From Cryphonectria parasitica EP155 (Eukaryota > Ascomycota > Sordariomycetes > Diaporthales > Cryphonectriaceae), in NCBI RefSeq assembly GCF_011745365.1, contig NW_024468909.1, positions 6,386,001 through 6,450,000 of the forward strand: DNA of 64,000 nucleotides, written 5' to 3'. The notes beneath the pieces are model-generated. The model was not told where the DNA came from and searched no databases. It saw only the letters and a list, made by a program, of their open reading frames with translations. Below, piece after piece: positions 50,099-62,652 of the stretch. The position numbers were made by a program, and so were the translations under genes. Positions within the stretch are counted from its first letter, which is position 1; each line of letters begins with the position of its first letter.

Positions 50099-51414
50099 AC
50101 TTGTCAGTGTGGGTTTGAAGACACTCACTCTACCCTCACTTACCTTGTTTAAGTCCCCAAGTTCCTTCGAGATATGTAGAGAAAATCAGTGATGAAAAAA
50201 CAGTTGTCCATTTCTCGGTGCCATTATTTGGGTCTTATACTCACATTCATGCCTTGTCCATCACGATTATGTGGAGCCTGTGGGACCTACACAAAAAATA
50301 CAGAGAATGGTCACTCTGTAACTAGATATTGAACAGAAACTCCGAGAAAAAGCAGATATTCCGTAAACAGGTAGTTCAGTCAATCAAAAATTTGGTATAA
50401 TCGAGAAAGATAGGTGTGGAGATGTGGGGCTGGTATTATTATACCATATTTGATATTCTCTCTGCTGCTATGATTATTTGGAAGCACAGCCTGCTGGGGG
50501 TTAGGGTTCAATAGAATTACACTAGACCTTTGACACCACAGTTGGAATCTCAAAGCAAGCACGACACAATCTCTCGACAGCACCTGACCGCCAGCTCCAG
50601 ATTCTCTCGAAGCTCTGCGCATCGCAAGATTACACTTTCCCCCGGCTGAAGAGCAGTGGACTTAGCGGGTCTAAGAGGTTAGCTACCTACCAATTGGCGC
50701 GCAGCAGCAGGTCCGACGTGATGGTGAGTTCTGTGGAGTTTGTTTGTCCCCAGTCAATAGAAAGTCCGACAATCTCGCTACCAACAATAGCACACTAATC
50801 ATTCCTAACCTTCTCAAGAAACTTCTGCTTACCGGAATACTCCAGCCCATGATGGTCTCCCGGACTAAATGAGAGGATAATGACTGATAGGAAGTCCTGT
50901 AAGAGCGGCCCAGCTTCCTTTGAGCTGCATCCAGATCCTGCCACCCACTCCGGAACTCCAGCCGCACGGGACCGGGCCCATGTCAAGTTGGGCCTTTTCT
51001 CTGCGCGCGACAGAGAATATGGCTCTATTTCGGACTTGAGTAGAAGAAATTGGTTGCCCCGGCTGATCAGTCCGACACCAGCCTCGCTCACAAGGCAGAG
51101 CGCATGTTGGATCAATGGACTTAAGCGTTGCAGACGAGACCGTGTTTTGATGGCATTGGGCACTGGGCTGGCGAGACCGATATCTCAACACCATGTAACT
51201 CATATTACTTCTCGAGATGCAGGTCAATTGGACAGCCTCGGCCATCAAAGACTCTCACTTTTGGTCTGAGACAGGCCAATGTGAAGAAGCCTGACAATCT
51301 TCCTTTCATTCATCCGTGGCTCAACGTGCACTGGATTTTGGTCTTCATTCGCCAGATAATCTTGCTCCATCTTCACCCCGTCGTCCTGGTTGTCAGACTC
51401 CACTACCGATAAAC
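50099..51414. promoter_or_regulatory. Divergent promoter region, EthD protein / HR-PKS
   Basis: About 1.3 kb between two head-to-head genes. It includes probable 5' UTR introns of the EthD gene on the left. Open frames at 50.7-51.25 kb overlap on both strands and show no motif, so no gene is called. Confidence 0.45.
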
Positions 51415-54400
51415 ATGGACTCCAACATGCCTATTGCCGTCATTGGCATGAGTTGTCGCTTCGCTGGAGGTGTCAAGAACCCAGAGGACTTGTGGCAGCT
51501 CTGTGCAGATGGCCGGACGGCATGGAGCGAGATCCCTGCCTCGCGGTTCAACGTCGATGGCGTCTCCCATCCGAACCCTCAGAAGCTGAACACGGTATGT
51601 ACTGCCAAAAAATCGAAATGCCGTCTTGTCAGTTTGGCTTGAACTGACATTCGTAGGCAAATGTGATTGGAGGACATTTTCTCCAAGACGATATAGCCGC
51701 GTTCGATGCCAGCTTTTTTAACCTCACGGCTGAGGCTGCCAAGGTCAGTGATGAATATATGAGACCACCTCCATGTCGAGTTGCCCTTCTAACAGAGCAA
51801 TCAAATAGGTCCTTGACCCACAATTCAGGCTGCAGCTGGAGTCCACCTATGAGGCGTTAGAGAATGGTAGGTTCAAGTCTGTTTCCCGATGTGCATGTTT
51901 ATGCCATAGTTATCTCCACATGAAAAGCTGACTCCAAGTTGCACCCTGTTGTTAGCCGGCATCACAATACAGGACGTTGCCGGATCCAACACATCTGTGT
52001 TCGCAGGATCGTTCTTTAGAGACTACAGCGATGCGCACGCACGGGATCCAGAAGCACTCCCCCGGTTCCTGTTGCTCGGCGTGGGCGCAGCCATGGCGTC
52101 GAACCGGATCTCGCATTTCTACGACCTGCGAGGCGCCAGCATGACGCTCGACACCGGATGCTCGACCACTTTGACGGCTCTCCACCAGGCGTGTCAGTCT
52201 CTGCGCACTGGCGAATCTGACATGTCCGTCGTGGGAGGTGCCAACGTGCTGCTCAACCCCGATAATTTCGAGATCATGACGAGCGTGGGCTTCTTGGGGC
52301 GCACAGGGCGCAGTTTCGCCTTTGACAGCCGCGCCGAGGGCTACGGCCGCGGAGAAGGCAGCGCCACCATCGTCATCAAACGGCTGGACGATGCGATCCG
52401 CGACGGCGACCCCGTCCGCGCCATTATCCGCGCCTCGGGTGTGAACCAGGACGGGAAGACCGAGACCATCACCACGCCTAGCCAAGCGGCGCAGGAGCAG
52501 CTGATACGCGCGTGCTACAAGAAGGCCCGTCTTGACCCGGCGCACACAGACTACTTTGAGGCTCACGGCACGGGAACGACGACAGGCGACCCGATCGAGG
52601 CCAGAGCTATCTCCTCGGCGTTCAAGGAACGGCGGCAGCATGGGCAGCCCGTGCGGCTCGGCTCAGTCAAGACGAATGTTGGCCATACGGAGACGGCGAG
52701 CGGGCTTGCGAGCATTATCAAGGCAGCCTTGATGCTTGAAAAGGGACTCATCCCACCCATCGCTGGCTTTGAGAAGCCGAACGAGAAGATTGATCTTGAT
52801 GCGCTGCACCTAGATGTGCCACGCAAACTGGAAAATTGGCCGGAGGACTCTGGTTACCAGCGGGCATCCATCAACAATTTTGGCTACGGCGGGACAAATG
52901 CACATGTCATAATGGAGAGTTACGAGTCTTTTCTCAAGACAAGCATGCCAAAGGGCCATATCTCGACGTCCAACGGCGCCAATGGCCATGCAAATACCAA
53001 CGGCGCCAGCAATGGACTTGGTCATGATACCACCACCAACGGACACGCCAACGGCCGCACGAATGGACTCAGCAATGAAATGAACGGGGTGGGTGTACAG
53101 TATGAGCAGTCAGCCACGGACTCTGCACGTATTGTCATGCTTTCAGCAAAGGATGAGCATGCATGTCAAACAATGATATCCAATCTTGCCGAGTACGTGT
53201 CGTCAAAGTCCACAGGGAACCAAGAGAAGGACTCTGCTCTCTTTGCTCGTCTAGCCTATACCCTCTCGCAGCGTCGCTCGCTATTTTCCTGGATCGCCAC
53301 AACATCAGCACAAAGCCTTACAGACCTGTCCAAAGCCCTAACAACGCCTCGAATGAAGCCCGCACGAAGAGAAGAGACCGCACCACGGCTTGGTTTTGTG
53401 TTCACGGGTCAGGGCGCACAATGGTTCGCCATGGGACGTGAGCTCATCGAAGCTTATCCAGTATACAGAGACACGATCCTCGAGGCTGAGGGGTACCTGA
53501 AGGGGTTGGGCGCCGAGTGGTCGTTACTAGACGAGCTACTACAGGACGAGACCACCAGCCGCGTCAATGACACCGAGCTCAGCACTCCGCTCTGCGTAGC
53601 GCTACAGGTCGCGCTGATGCGTCTGCTTCTCAGCTGGGGGATCTCGCCCGTAGCCGTGACAAGCCACTCGAGTGGTGAGATCGCAGCTGCTTGCGCAGTG
53701 GGTGCCATCAGCCTACACTCTACAATGGCCATTGTCCTGTCCCGTGGCGAGCTCGCTGGTGCTCTGACAAAATTTGTGGACGGCCCGTCCAAGGGCGGCA
53801 TGATGGCCGTTGGAATAGGTGCCGAAGAGTCTGAGAAATACCTCGCGCGCGTGACGGCCGGACGGGTGGTGATAGCCTGTCTGAACAGCCCCGTGAGCAC
53901 CACCATCTCAGGCGACGTGACGGGTCTCATCGAGCTGGAAGAGATCCTCAAGGCCGACAACATCTTTGCACGACGACTGAAAGTCGACGCTGCCTGGCAC
54001 TCTCACCACGTCCAGGTCATAGCCAAGCCTTACCGTCAGTATCTGGAAAAATACATGAAGCCTCTTGACGGAAGCTTAGACGACGTGATCTTCTCCTCTC
54101 CGACCACGGGCAAGCGCATGAGCTCGTTTGCTGATCTCGGAAGGCCACAGCACTGGGTTGACAGCCTGGTCAGCCCCGTGCAGTTTATCGAGGCCTTTCG
54201 TAATATGTGCTTCGAGGAGGATGGCACGGCCCTCGTCGACGCTGTCGTCGAAGTTGGCCCGCACGGCGCGCTGTCTGCACCCATCAACAACATTGTAGAC
54301 ATGTTGCCCGAATTTGCTGGCGGCGACAATAAAAAGGTGTCGTATAATACATGTCTGATCCGCAAGAACAATGCTGTTGCTACCATGCACGCCCTCGTTG

Positions 54401-57400
54401 TAGATCTGGTTCGTATGGGTTACCCAGTGCATATGGAGGCGGTCAATTTTCCTCGAGGCCGTCACGATGTGCCTCTCCTGACCGATCTGCCGGCCTATCC
54501 GTGGAATCACACCGTCAAGCACTGGTCAGAAGCACGTGTCAACAAGTCCTTCCGTGAGCGCCGCGATACTCCTCACGATCTCTTGGGCTCAAGTGCATTG
54601 GACTCAAATCCGCTCACCCCCTCATGGCGCAACGTCCTTCGTGTGTCTGATCTTCCGTGGGTGCGCGAGCACATCATCCAGGCAAATTTTGTCTACCCCG
54701 GTGCTGGATATCTCTGCATGGCCATCGAAGGGGCGTGTGCACAACACAACAAGGACCACGAGAAGGACCAGCAGCAGATCAAGGGCTATCAGCTCCGCAA
54801 CATCGACATCCAGTCAGCTCTAGTTGTCCCTGACACGGCGGAGGGCATCGAGGTGCATCTGACGCTGCATCCCAGTGATCCCAAGAACATCTCGGCCATT
54901 GGCTGGCAAGAGTTTCGGATCTGCTCTGTCACAGCTGACAATGTCTGGTCTGAGCACTGCAGAGGGCAGATCAAAATTGATATTCAACCTCGCCAGCACG
55001 TTGGAGCCGGTGTTCTGAAGCAGGACGTGGACTATCGCATCCGCATTGATCCCAAGGACATCTACACGGGGCTCCGAGCGGCTGGGATCAACCATGGCCC
55101 CATCTTTCAGAACTTGAGAAACATTCGCGCGCGCGAGAAGGAGTCAGTCTCGGTTTTTACTATAGCCGATACGGCAGCTATCATGCCATACAAGGAGCAG
55201 CACGCCCATGTCATTCACCCGACCACGCTAGATACCATCTTTCAAGCGGCGTATACCGCACTGGATGGCGCTGGCTCTCGAGCACAGGAGACTGCACAGA
55301 TTCCGCGCTCCATCAAGCATATCTGGGTGGCACACGATATTCCCAGCACTCCAGGACACGACTTCAATGCCCTCACGACGCTCAGCCACGCGAGCAAGCA
55401 GAGCTTTGAGACCAATATCACCGTTACCAACGCCGTCGACGATGATGTTGATGCTGCCCCTATACTGACCGTGGAGGGCTTCCTGTGTCAGTCCATTGGT
55501 AATGTGCAGCAGACGGATCATAACGACTCGACGAGGGAGAAGTTCATCACGCCCGTCTGGGGTCCAGATATCACCTTTCTCAAGCTGGCCGCCCTGCAGA
55601 CCGAGCTGAGCCGCCCCATCGACCCAAAAGAAAGTGAGACCTTGGTGGATCTGCGACACTTGATCATATATTACATCATCAAGGCCATCGGGCAGGTCAC
55701 CACGCCCATCGAGAAACTTGAGCCACACATTGCCAAATACTACGCGTGGATGAAGAAAACGTTCCTGGCAGCCGCCCATAATAAGCTTGCTCCTAACAGT
55801 ATCGACTGGGTCTCTTCAAGGTTTGAAGAAGGCATTGATGCGTTGGAGGCCAAAGTCCGCTCGGCGAGTGTCAATGGTGAGCTGGTCACACAAGTGGGAC
55901 CACACTTGGGAGCCATCATGCGTGGCGACAAGTCTGTGTCAGATGTACTAGACAGTGAGGACTTTCCTGAACGCTACTACCAGGATGGACTCAAAGTGAA
56001 CCATTCAATGGCTCAAGTCGCGACGTTGGTCTCCCATATTGTGCACAAGAACCCGCGGGCTCGCATTCTCGAGATTGGTGCTGGCTCGGGTACTGCCACC
56101 ATGGCCATCCTGGAAACACTCGGAACAGATAATCCCAAAGCCGCAGTGTACGAATACACAGATGTCTCGCCTAACTTCTTCCCCGCGGCTAAGGAGAAGT
56201 TCACGTCTTGGGAGAGCCTTGTTTCGTACAGGAAACTCGATATCGAGCAGGATCCGATCAAGCAGGACTACAAAGAGGGCACGTACGATCTGATCATCGC
56301 AAGCCGTGTCCTCTCCAGCACAAAATCCATGGAACGTACGATGGCCCACGTCAGGAAACTGTTGAAGCCGGACGGTGCCGGAAGGCTGATTCTCGTGGAG
56401 CCGACACAGGACCAAACCGATGTCCACTTTGTATTCAGCCTGCTGCCCGAGTGGTGGTCGAGTGAGGAACAAGACCGGAAACTGAACCCTTCCCTCTCTG
56501 TCGGTTTATGGAATAGTGTGCTTCAAAGCGCGGGCTTTACTGGCGTGGACCTTGAAGTGCGTGATGCCGAAGACGAAGAGCTTTACAGCCTCAGCACCAT
56601 CATGTCCAGTACGGTCCCAGCTGCACCGAAAGTGACATCTAACGTCGTCATCGTCGCCCCCGCGATCAAGAGCGTGCTGTATACCCAGTGGCTACAGTCC
56701 CTCAAGGCTTCGATTCGCGGTTTTACCGGGGCTGAACCAAGTGTCGAGTCCATCGCAGACGTGCAGGGCGATGGCGCGAAGACGTTCTTGTTCCTCGCTG
56801 AGCTTGTGGCTCCCATTCTCCCAACACTCGATGAGACGCAGTTCAAGGCCATTCGTGCCATCTGCACGCAGTCCAAGGGCGTGCTCTGGGTGACCCGGGG
56901 CGGTTCCATGGACTGCTCTGATCCTCATCTCGGCCTCAGCATTGGCTTCCTGCGGTCTCTTCGGAATGAGTACGGTGGAAAACGCCTTGTGTCACTAGAC
57001 TTGGATCCAAAGTCAGCCCTCTGGAGCACAGGGTCTGCCGGTACCGTCGCCGAGGTCTTTGGCAAGGCTTTTGACGACTCTGTCGCGGGTGTGGGCGCCA
57101 ACAACACCATCGACTTTGAGTTTGCAGAACGTGCAGGCGTGGTGTCGATTTTGCGGTACCGCAAGGATACAGTCCTAAACAAGTCACTATTTCCAGATGC
57201 AAGCGATGTCCCAACGCCCGAGCTCAAGGCTTTCGAGCAGCATGATCGGCCACTACGGCTCTTCGTACAGACTCCCGGCTTGCTGGATACGCTGGTTTGG
57301 GACGACGACCCCACTGCCAACGTGGAACTGGACCCTGAGTCCATCGAAGTCGCTCCGCGCGCCTTTGGTCTCAACTTCCGCGACGTGATGGTCGCCATGG

Positions 57401-59474
57401 GTCAGCTACAGAGCGACATCATGGGCTTCGAGTGCGCAGGACACATCACACGCGTGGGGTCTGCCGTCAAGGGTTTCCAGCCCGGCGATCGCGTGGCCAT
57501 GCTCCTGCGCGGCCACTACGGCAACCTGGCTCGTGTGCACTGGACAAGCGTGGTGCACATCCCCGACGATATGACCTTCGAGGTGGCCGCGAGTATGCCC
57601 GTGTCCTACTGCACGGCGTACATCGCGGTCTACTTGCAGGCTCGGCTGAAGAAGGGCGAGACGATCCTTATCCATGCTGCAACAGGTGCCTTTGGTCAGG
57701 CCGCACTCGTTTTGGCCAAGGACATCGGGGCCGACATCTATGTGACGGTCGGCACGCCTGCCAAGCGCGAGTTTATCATGAAGCACTACGGTGTCGCGCC
57801 TGAGCGCATCTTCAACAGCAGAGACATCTCGTTCAAGGCAGACGTGCTCAGGGCGACCAACGGCCGCGGCGTGGATGTCGTCCTCAACTCCCTAGCAGGC
57901 CTGCTACTGCAGGAGAGCTTCAACTGCCTGGCCCCCTTTGGCCGCTTCGTCGAGATCGGCAAGCGGGACTTTGAGCTCAACTCACAACTGGCCATGCACG
58001 CCTTCACGCGGGTCGCCACCTTCACCTCTGTCGAGCTGCCGGCTTTCAGCGAGGCCAAGAAGGCCGAGAACTACGAGCTATTCAAGGAAGTCATCCGTCT
58101 GGCCGGCGAGAAGGTCATCGTTCCTGTAGAGCCCATCACAGTGTTCCCCGTCTCCGAGCTGGATCGGACCTACCGGCTGATGCAGGCTGGCAAGCACATG
58201 GGCAAGATTGTGATATCGATGAAGCCTGACGAGCTGATCCCCATTCTTCCCCAGAAGAAACAGGTCAAGCTTCGCAGCAACGGCACGTACCTGGTTGTCG
58301 GCGGCCTGGGCGGTATCGGGCGCTCTGTGTGCCACTGGCTGGTGGCGCACGGCGCGAGAAACATTGCCATTATCTCGAGGAGGAAGGATGCGCGGAAAAG
58401 CGGCTCGGCTCTTATTTTCGAGCTGGAGAAGCTCGGTTGCAGGGTTGAAGTCGTCACCTGTGACATTGTGGTCGAGGCAGAGGTGGCGGCCGCTGTGAAA
58501 ATCTGCGCAGAAGACTTGAAGATGCCATCCATCAGGGGGGTGATCCAAGCAGCCATGGTTCTTCAGGTATGTATTTCATGATACCCATGCTGCATGGATC
58601 GATACTCGCAACACAGACAACTAACACCACTTATCAGGACTCGATTATGGAGAACATGACCCTCGATGACTACGCGGCAGGGGTACGGCCAAAGGTAGCG
58701 GGAACATGGAACCTGCACACACAAACCCTCTCTCAGCCCTTGGACTTCTTCGTCATGCTCTCCTCGCTGGTTGGCCAGACTGGAAATGCCAGCCAGAGCG
58801 CCTACTCGGCAGGCGGCGCATTCCAGGATGCGCTGGCCCGCCACCGCGTATCCCAGGGCCTCCCCGCTGTGGCCATCGACCTTGGTCAGGTCAAATCCGT
58901 CGGCTACTTAGCCGAGACGGACAAGAGCATGGCCGACAGACTGCTCAAGCTGGGCTTCAGTCTCTTGGGCGAGGAGGACGTGCTTGCTGCCCTCGGCGCC
59001 GCCGTGCTGGCGCCACATGCCGGCTTGCTAATCATGGGGCTCAATGTAGGCGGCGGGTCTCACTGGGACGATGCACCGTTCCTGGCGAGGGATGCCCGGT
59101 TCGGCGGGCTGCGGTTCCGAGAGGACGCGTCTGCGTCCAACAAGGGTGCCAGCAAGGCTGGGCTGTCGGATCTGGCTGGCAAGATCGCGAGCGCGGGGGC
59201 GCTGGACGAGGCGGCGGCTGCGGTGGTGGAGGTGATTGTCAGCAAGCTTGTGGACATCTTCATGATGCCCAAGGACGAGATCACCCCTTCCAAGCCGCTG
59301 TCTGCGTACGGGGTTGACAGCCTCGTGGCGGTCGAGCTGCGGAACATGTTGGCGATTCAAGCCGCGTCGGATGTGACTATCTTTGATATCATGCAGACCG
59401 CGTCCATCTCTGCTTTAGCAACTATTGTCGCGAACAAGAGTAGTCATCTTGATGCGTCTGTGGTGGGCGCTTGA
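51415..59474 (+). CDS. Highly reducing polyketide synthase, KS-AT-DH-MT-ER-KR-ACP
   Basis: Five exons, 51415-51594, 51657-51743, 51809-51866, 51956-58566 and 58638-59474, encode about 2,590 residues; frame is kept at each GT..AG junction. Domains: KS from residue 1 with DTGCST (Cys177) and EAHGTGT; AT around 565-880 with nucleophile Ser680 in SHSSG; DH with His1014 (WVREHII) and Asp1201 (HPTTLD); C-MT with the SAM motif [11 protein letters not shown] near 1481; ER around 1865-2170 with [15 protein letters not shown] from about 2215 with GGLGGIG and the [13 protein letters not shown] active-site region; ACP with Ser2540 (GVDSLVAV). The set is complete, so a C-methylated, fully reducible chain is expected, as for the side chains of azanigerone or chaetoviridin. 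The Asn/Gly-rich [15 protein letters not shown] linker after the KS is low complexity. It has no release domain, so the acyltransferase is the likely partner for off-loading. Confidence 0.95.
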
Positions 59475-60508
59475 GGTTTGAAAAAGGAAAGGGGGGTTGG
59501 TTTGGTCATTGTGGGATTATAATGCTAGACTGTATCCTGTTCGCAATCGTCATGATATTTTCTCTAAATTACAAAATTTACTCCTTCTCAGTTTCTCTGC
59601 ATGAGTGGGCTCTCTCATTATCCGCGATAAAGTTGGGTAGTCGCTCGAATCACTCGAGAGGATCTGGTCAACAGGCGAATAGCTGGTGGCTGTGACGCGA
59701 TGGTCCAGAACTCCACGGTCGAAAAGAAAAAATTCCGAGGCCATCATACTTCCCAAGGCTGGTCATGAGCACTTCCAAGCAACGTCCAAGTCGCAGGCAG
59801 AGATGTCCCTGATGATTCGCCGAGCTACTCTGGCCTTCTTCCATGCCCAGGTGCATTGACGCTGTGGAAACTGGAAGAGACGGCTCGAAACCGTGAGCCA
59901 GAAGACTCGGCTTCAGACCATAGTTGGTGTCTAAGTATTGCGTCACCAGGCCTGGCCATTAATGACATTGTGACCATACTTGTGGTATTGTTTGGCACAG
60001 GTTCACACAGTGTGGGTGGGCACCGAAAGTGAGTTGGGGCATTGCCCAACGCTTCACACCTGCAGCCCCTACCACGTCCATTAAGTGACGCGCAGCGCGA
60101 CACCTGCCCACGAACTAAATGTTGAATCGCACCTTCACCTACCAGCGAACTACGTGGAAAAGTCACAACCCAATAGAAACACCTAGAATCCTACCATTCA
60201 ATCAATTCCAGAGCCACTAGAACTTATACCAACCACCCATTTTCAGACTGTAAGTACCACCCTTCTTTCTCTCTTCTCTCTTTCTCTCGCAACCAAGCCT
60301 ACTAAGCACACATCCAGTCGACCTCAACACTCTACAACAGTCTTGGAGGAAACAATTCGGCCCTAGGTCAAGCAAGATCAAACCATTCTCCACCCGAGCA
60401 AGAAGATAATCGAGCACATTATCGTGAGTGTATGCCCTTCACAGAACCGGTGTCAACCACGCCTAACATGGCTTCCCAGCCAGCAACCAGTACAAACTCG
60501 TACCCACG
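59475..60508. other. Intergenic region right of the cluster
   Basis: About 1 kb containing the HR-PKS terminator and the promoter and 5' UTR of the next small gene. A pyrimidine-rich stretch lies near 60262-60290 just upstream of that gene. It has no recognisable gene or repeat. Confidence 0.45.
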
Positions 60509-60868
60509 ATGGCTTCCACCATCTCCATCACGCAAAGCACGCGTGTGCCTGAGCAAGAGTCCTGGCTCAGCACCAAAGGCTCTGCTGCGCCTGACTATAC
60601 GCCTGCTTCCAAGCCCGAGTTCTCGATCCCGCCCATTTCCATCCAGCTGGTGAAGCTGTCACGCCACACCAGCGTGACCATGGTCAAGGGCATCTCTCCC
60701 CCCATTCGAAAACACATCTTCACGGCCATCAAGTTTTGTATTCCGGGCTGTGTCGGCAGAAACCACGAGGTTCACGAGATAGAGCTGCTTGGCGACAAGC
60801 GCCAGAACGTCAAGATGGCCCTTATGCTGATGCAGGTTCCCGAGGAGGTCATCATCATCGGTAATTGA
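60509..60868 (+). CDS. Conserved-looking small protein, function unknown
   Basis: A single frame of 119 residues that I do not recognise. After a polar N-terminal part of about 35 residues it becomes compact and hydrophobic, with IPPISIQLVKLSRH, a basic middle (PPIRKHIFTAIKF), Cys pair IPGCVGRNHE and a C-terminal MLMQVPEEVIIIGN. There is no signal peptide or membrane helix. An intron-rich leader is possible upstream (pyrimidine-rich region and GTAAGT at about 60250), so the N-terminus may be incomplete. It lies outside the core cluster, and nothing in its sequence suggests a biosynthetic role. Confidence 0.5.
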   Translation: MASTISITQSTRVPEQESWLSTKGSAAPDYTPASKPEFSIPPISIQLVKLSRHTSVTMVKGISPPIRKHIFTAIKFCIPGCVGRNHEVHEIELLGDKRQNVKMALMLMQVPEEVIIIGN

Positions 60869-61806
60869 ACAGCTGCGCAGGGATAGAAGAACAAGTATCC
60901 AAGACAACCTTCTTCTCCATATGGGACAATTTGGGGGGATTTCACGCATGGAAAGAGGGGAAGAGGAGACTGCTCTCTTGGGTCTTTCCAAACCTCATCT
61001 TCTGACAATCTGAGGGCTCAATGTATGTGTGGGACTTCATGTAGATGGGAACACGAGGGTACCACAGAATGAGCATCGTAGTAATTACATGCAATCAAAT
61101 CTGAAGGATTCTTCCGTGTAAGACTTTCTCTGACCCGCTGTGCGTACGTCTATCATGACTATGGGTGCAACGAGATGTATAAGATTTCCCTCTGCGCGCC
61201 AGGAAAGCAAACGGTGCTTGGGACTCAATGCTCTACCCCATCCCCTTCCAGCCCCCTCGCAAGATGATGAATATAGCAGCCGGCAACACCTTGCTTGACC
61301 ATGTCACATCGATAGCTTTTTTCCATAGAATCCTTGTTCTGCCCTTGAGCTCCCAAAATACTTGCCCCAGTACTATGTTCCATTCGTTGGGACAAGGGAG
61401 GCAATCAGCCCGGTCAGTGCAGTCACTCGAGCAAACGAACCCAGGAGTCTCAGCTCGAGACAACTTGGAACTGCTGTGTTACAGTACACCGTCATTCTTG
61501 ACCCATCAACTTCACGAAGATTAAATTGTACCGCGATAAGCCCCACCCCCACACAATCAAGCATGTCGACCGAATCGCGTCTTGAAAAAACAAACAGTTT
61601 CACAAACGGCAACTACCACGTACGTACCTTCCATTCACAAATTTCCCGGATTTATATCTCTCTTGCTTCCTTTACACTTTCTCTTCTTCAGCACTACTAC
61701 CCTATCTGCAGGAAAGTTTTGTGCCTCGTTGTCACTCCCTAACAACCAAAAGCCAGATCCCTTTTCCACCGTCAACTTCGAAGATACACACGCATAACCT
61801 GTCAAG
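60869..61806. other. Intergenic region
   Basis: About 0.94 kb between two plus-strand genes, with no feature beyond presumed terminator and promoter. Pyrimidine-rich sequence around 61655-61690 precedes the secreted protein gene. Confidence 0.45.
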
Positions 61807-62652
61807 ATGCACTTCAAATTCACTCTTGTCAAGTGCCTGGCCACTCTTGCCTCCCTGGCCACTGCCAGCCCACTCTTTACCCACATTCACCCTGTCGACC
61901 ATCCCAAGGGCCTCTTCGCCCACAAGCTCATCGACACCCAGGTTCACCCTTCCGTCCCCGTCCAAGTCATCTGGCACAACACTGCCAGCAATGGCACCGC
62001 CACCATCATCGGCGGCCTCGGTGTCGACACCAATAACAAGAACCTCACCTATCCCAACACCAACGGCAGCAGCAGCATCACCGCCTGCGGCCACAACGTC
62101 AGTTACGACGACGTCTCGCCTTCCCGCACCACCATCATCCGCGAGGACTGCCTGTCTCTTGTCCACCAACTAAACGCCGTGCCGGGCTTCTGGGAGCTGA
62201 GCCGCTGGCGCGAGGAGGACAATGACAGCAGCAGCAACTTCACAAGCCTTGCCAGCAATGGCACCTGCGAGTTTGCCGTCCAGCGCTTGGGCGGTAGAGG
62301 TGTTGGACTCCAGTTGGATAATACCACTATGTCCCACAACACTAGCGATATTGTCATGTGGGTGTTCTCCTCTCTCCCTCCCCGTCATATAGATATGATA
62401 TCTCGAATCCCACCTACCCGGTTAGCAGTGGAGATATTTCTTACTGACACCATTCTTTTATTCATTACCCTAATTAGAATCGGCAACCAGGACGTCGTCA
62501 ATGTCCTTAACGCGAGCGTCTACGACCTCGCCGCTGGCGCCGACGAGCCTTATATGGATCGCATGCGCGCTCAGGGTCACATGGATTGCAAGTGGTCCTT
62601 CTCGGTCAACGCCACGATGGAATTTCGAATCCAGCTTGCTACTAGCCAGTGA
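61807..62652 (+). CDS. Secreted Hce2 (Ecp2-like) candidate effector
   Basis: Two proposed exons, 61807-62357 and 62478-62652, give 241 residues. It starts with a signal peptide (MHFKFTLVKCLATLASLATA) and a short pro-like region with several His and Pro. The Hce2 domain is indicated by ordered elements: an early Cys (TACGH), a DCLSLV segment, a GTCEF strand, then IGNQDVVNVL and a final GHMDCKW, giving the Cys pattern of Ecp2 homologues. Several N-x-S/T sites fit secretion. The 120-nt intron is a multiple of three and contains no stop, so retaining it would insert 40 residues inside the domain, just before the IGNQD element. Ecp2/Hce2 proteins are apoplastic effectors or, in some fungi, antagonistic secreted proteins; the role here is unknown. 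Confidence 0.78.
   Translation: MHFKFTLVKCLATLASLATASPLFTHIHPVDHPKGLFAHKLIDTQVHPSVPVQVIWHNTASNGTATIIGGLGVDTNNKNLTYPNTNGSSSITACGHNVSYDDVSPSRTTIIREDCLSLVHQLNAVPGFWELSRWREEDNDSSSNFTSLASNGTCEFAVQRLGGRGVGLQLDNTTMSHNTSDIVMWVFSSLPPRHIDMISRIPPTRLAVEIFLTDTILLFITLIRIGNQDVVNVLNASVYDLAAGADEPYMDRMRAQGHMDCKWSFSVNATMEFRIQLATSQ

Noticed and set aside
50683..51269. Open frames on both strands in the EthD/HR-PKS interval
   Set aside because: They mirror one another and lack motifs; more likely promoter sequence with elevated GC.
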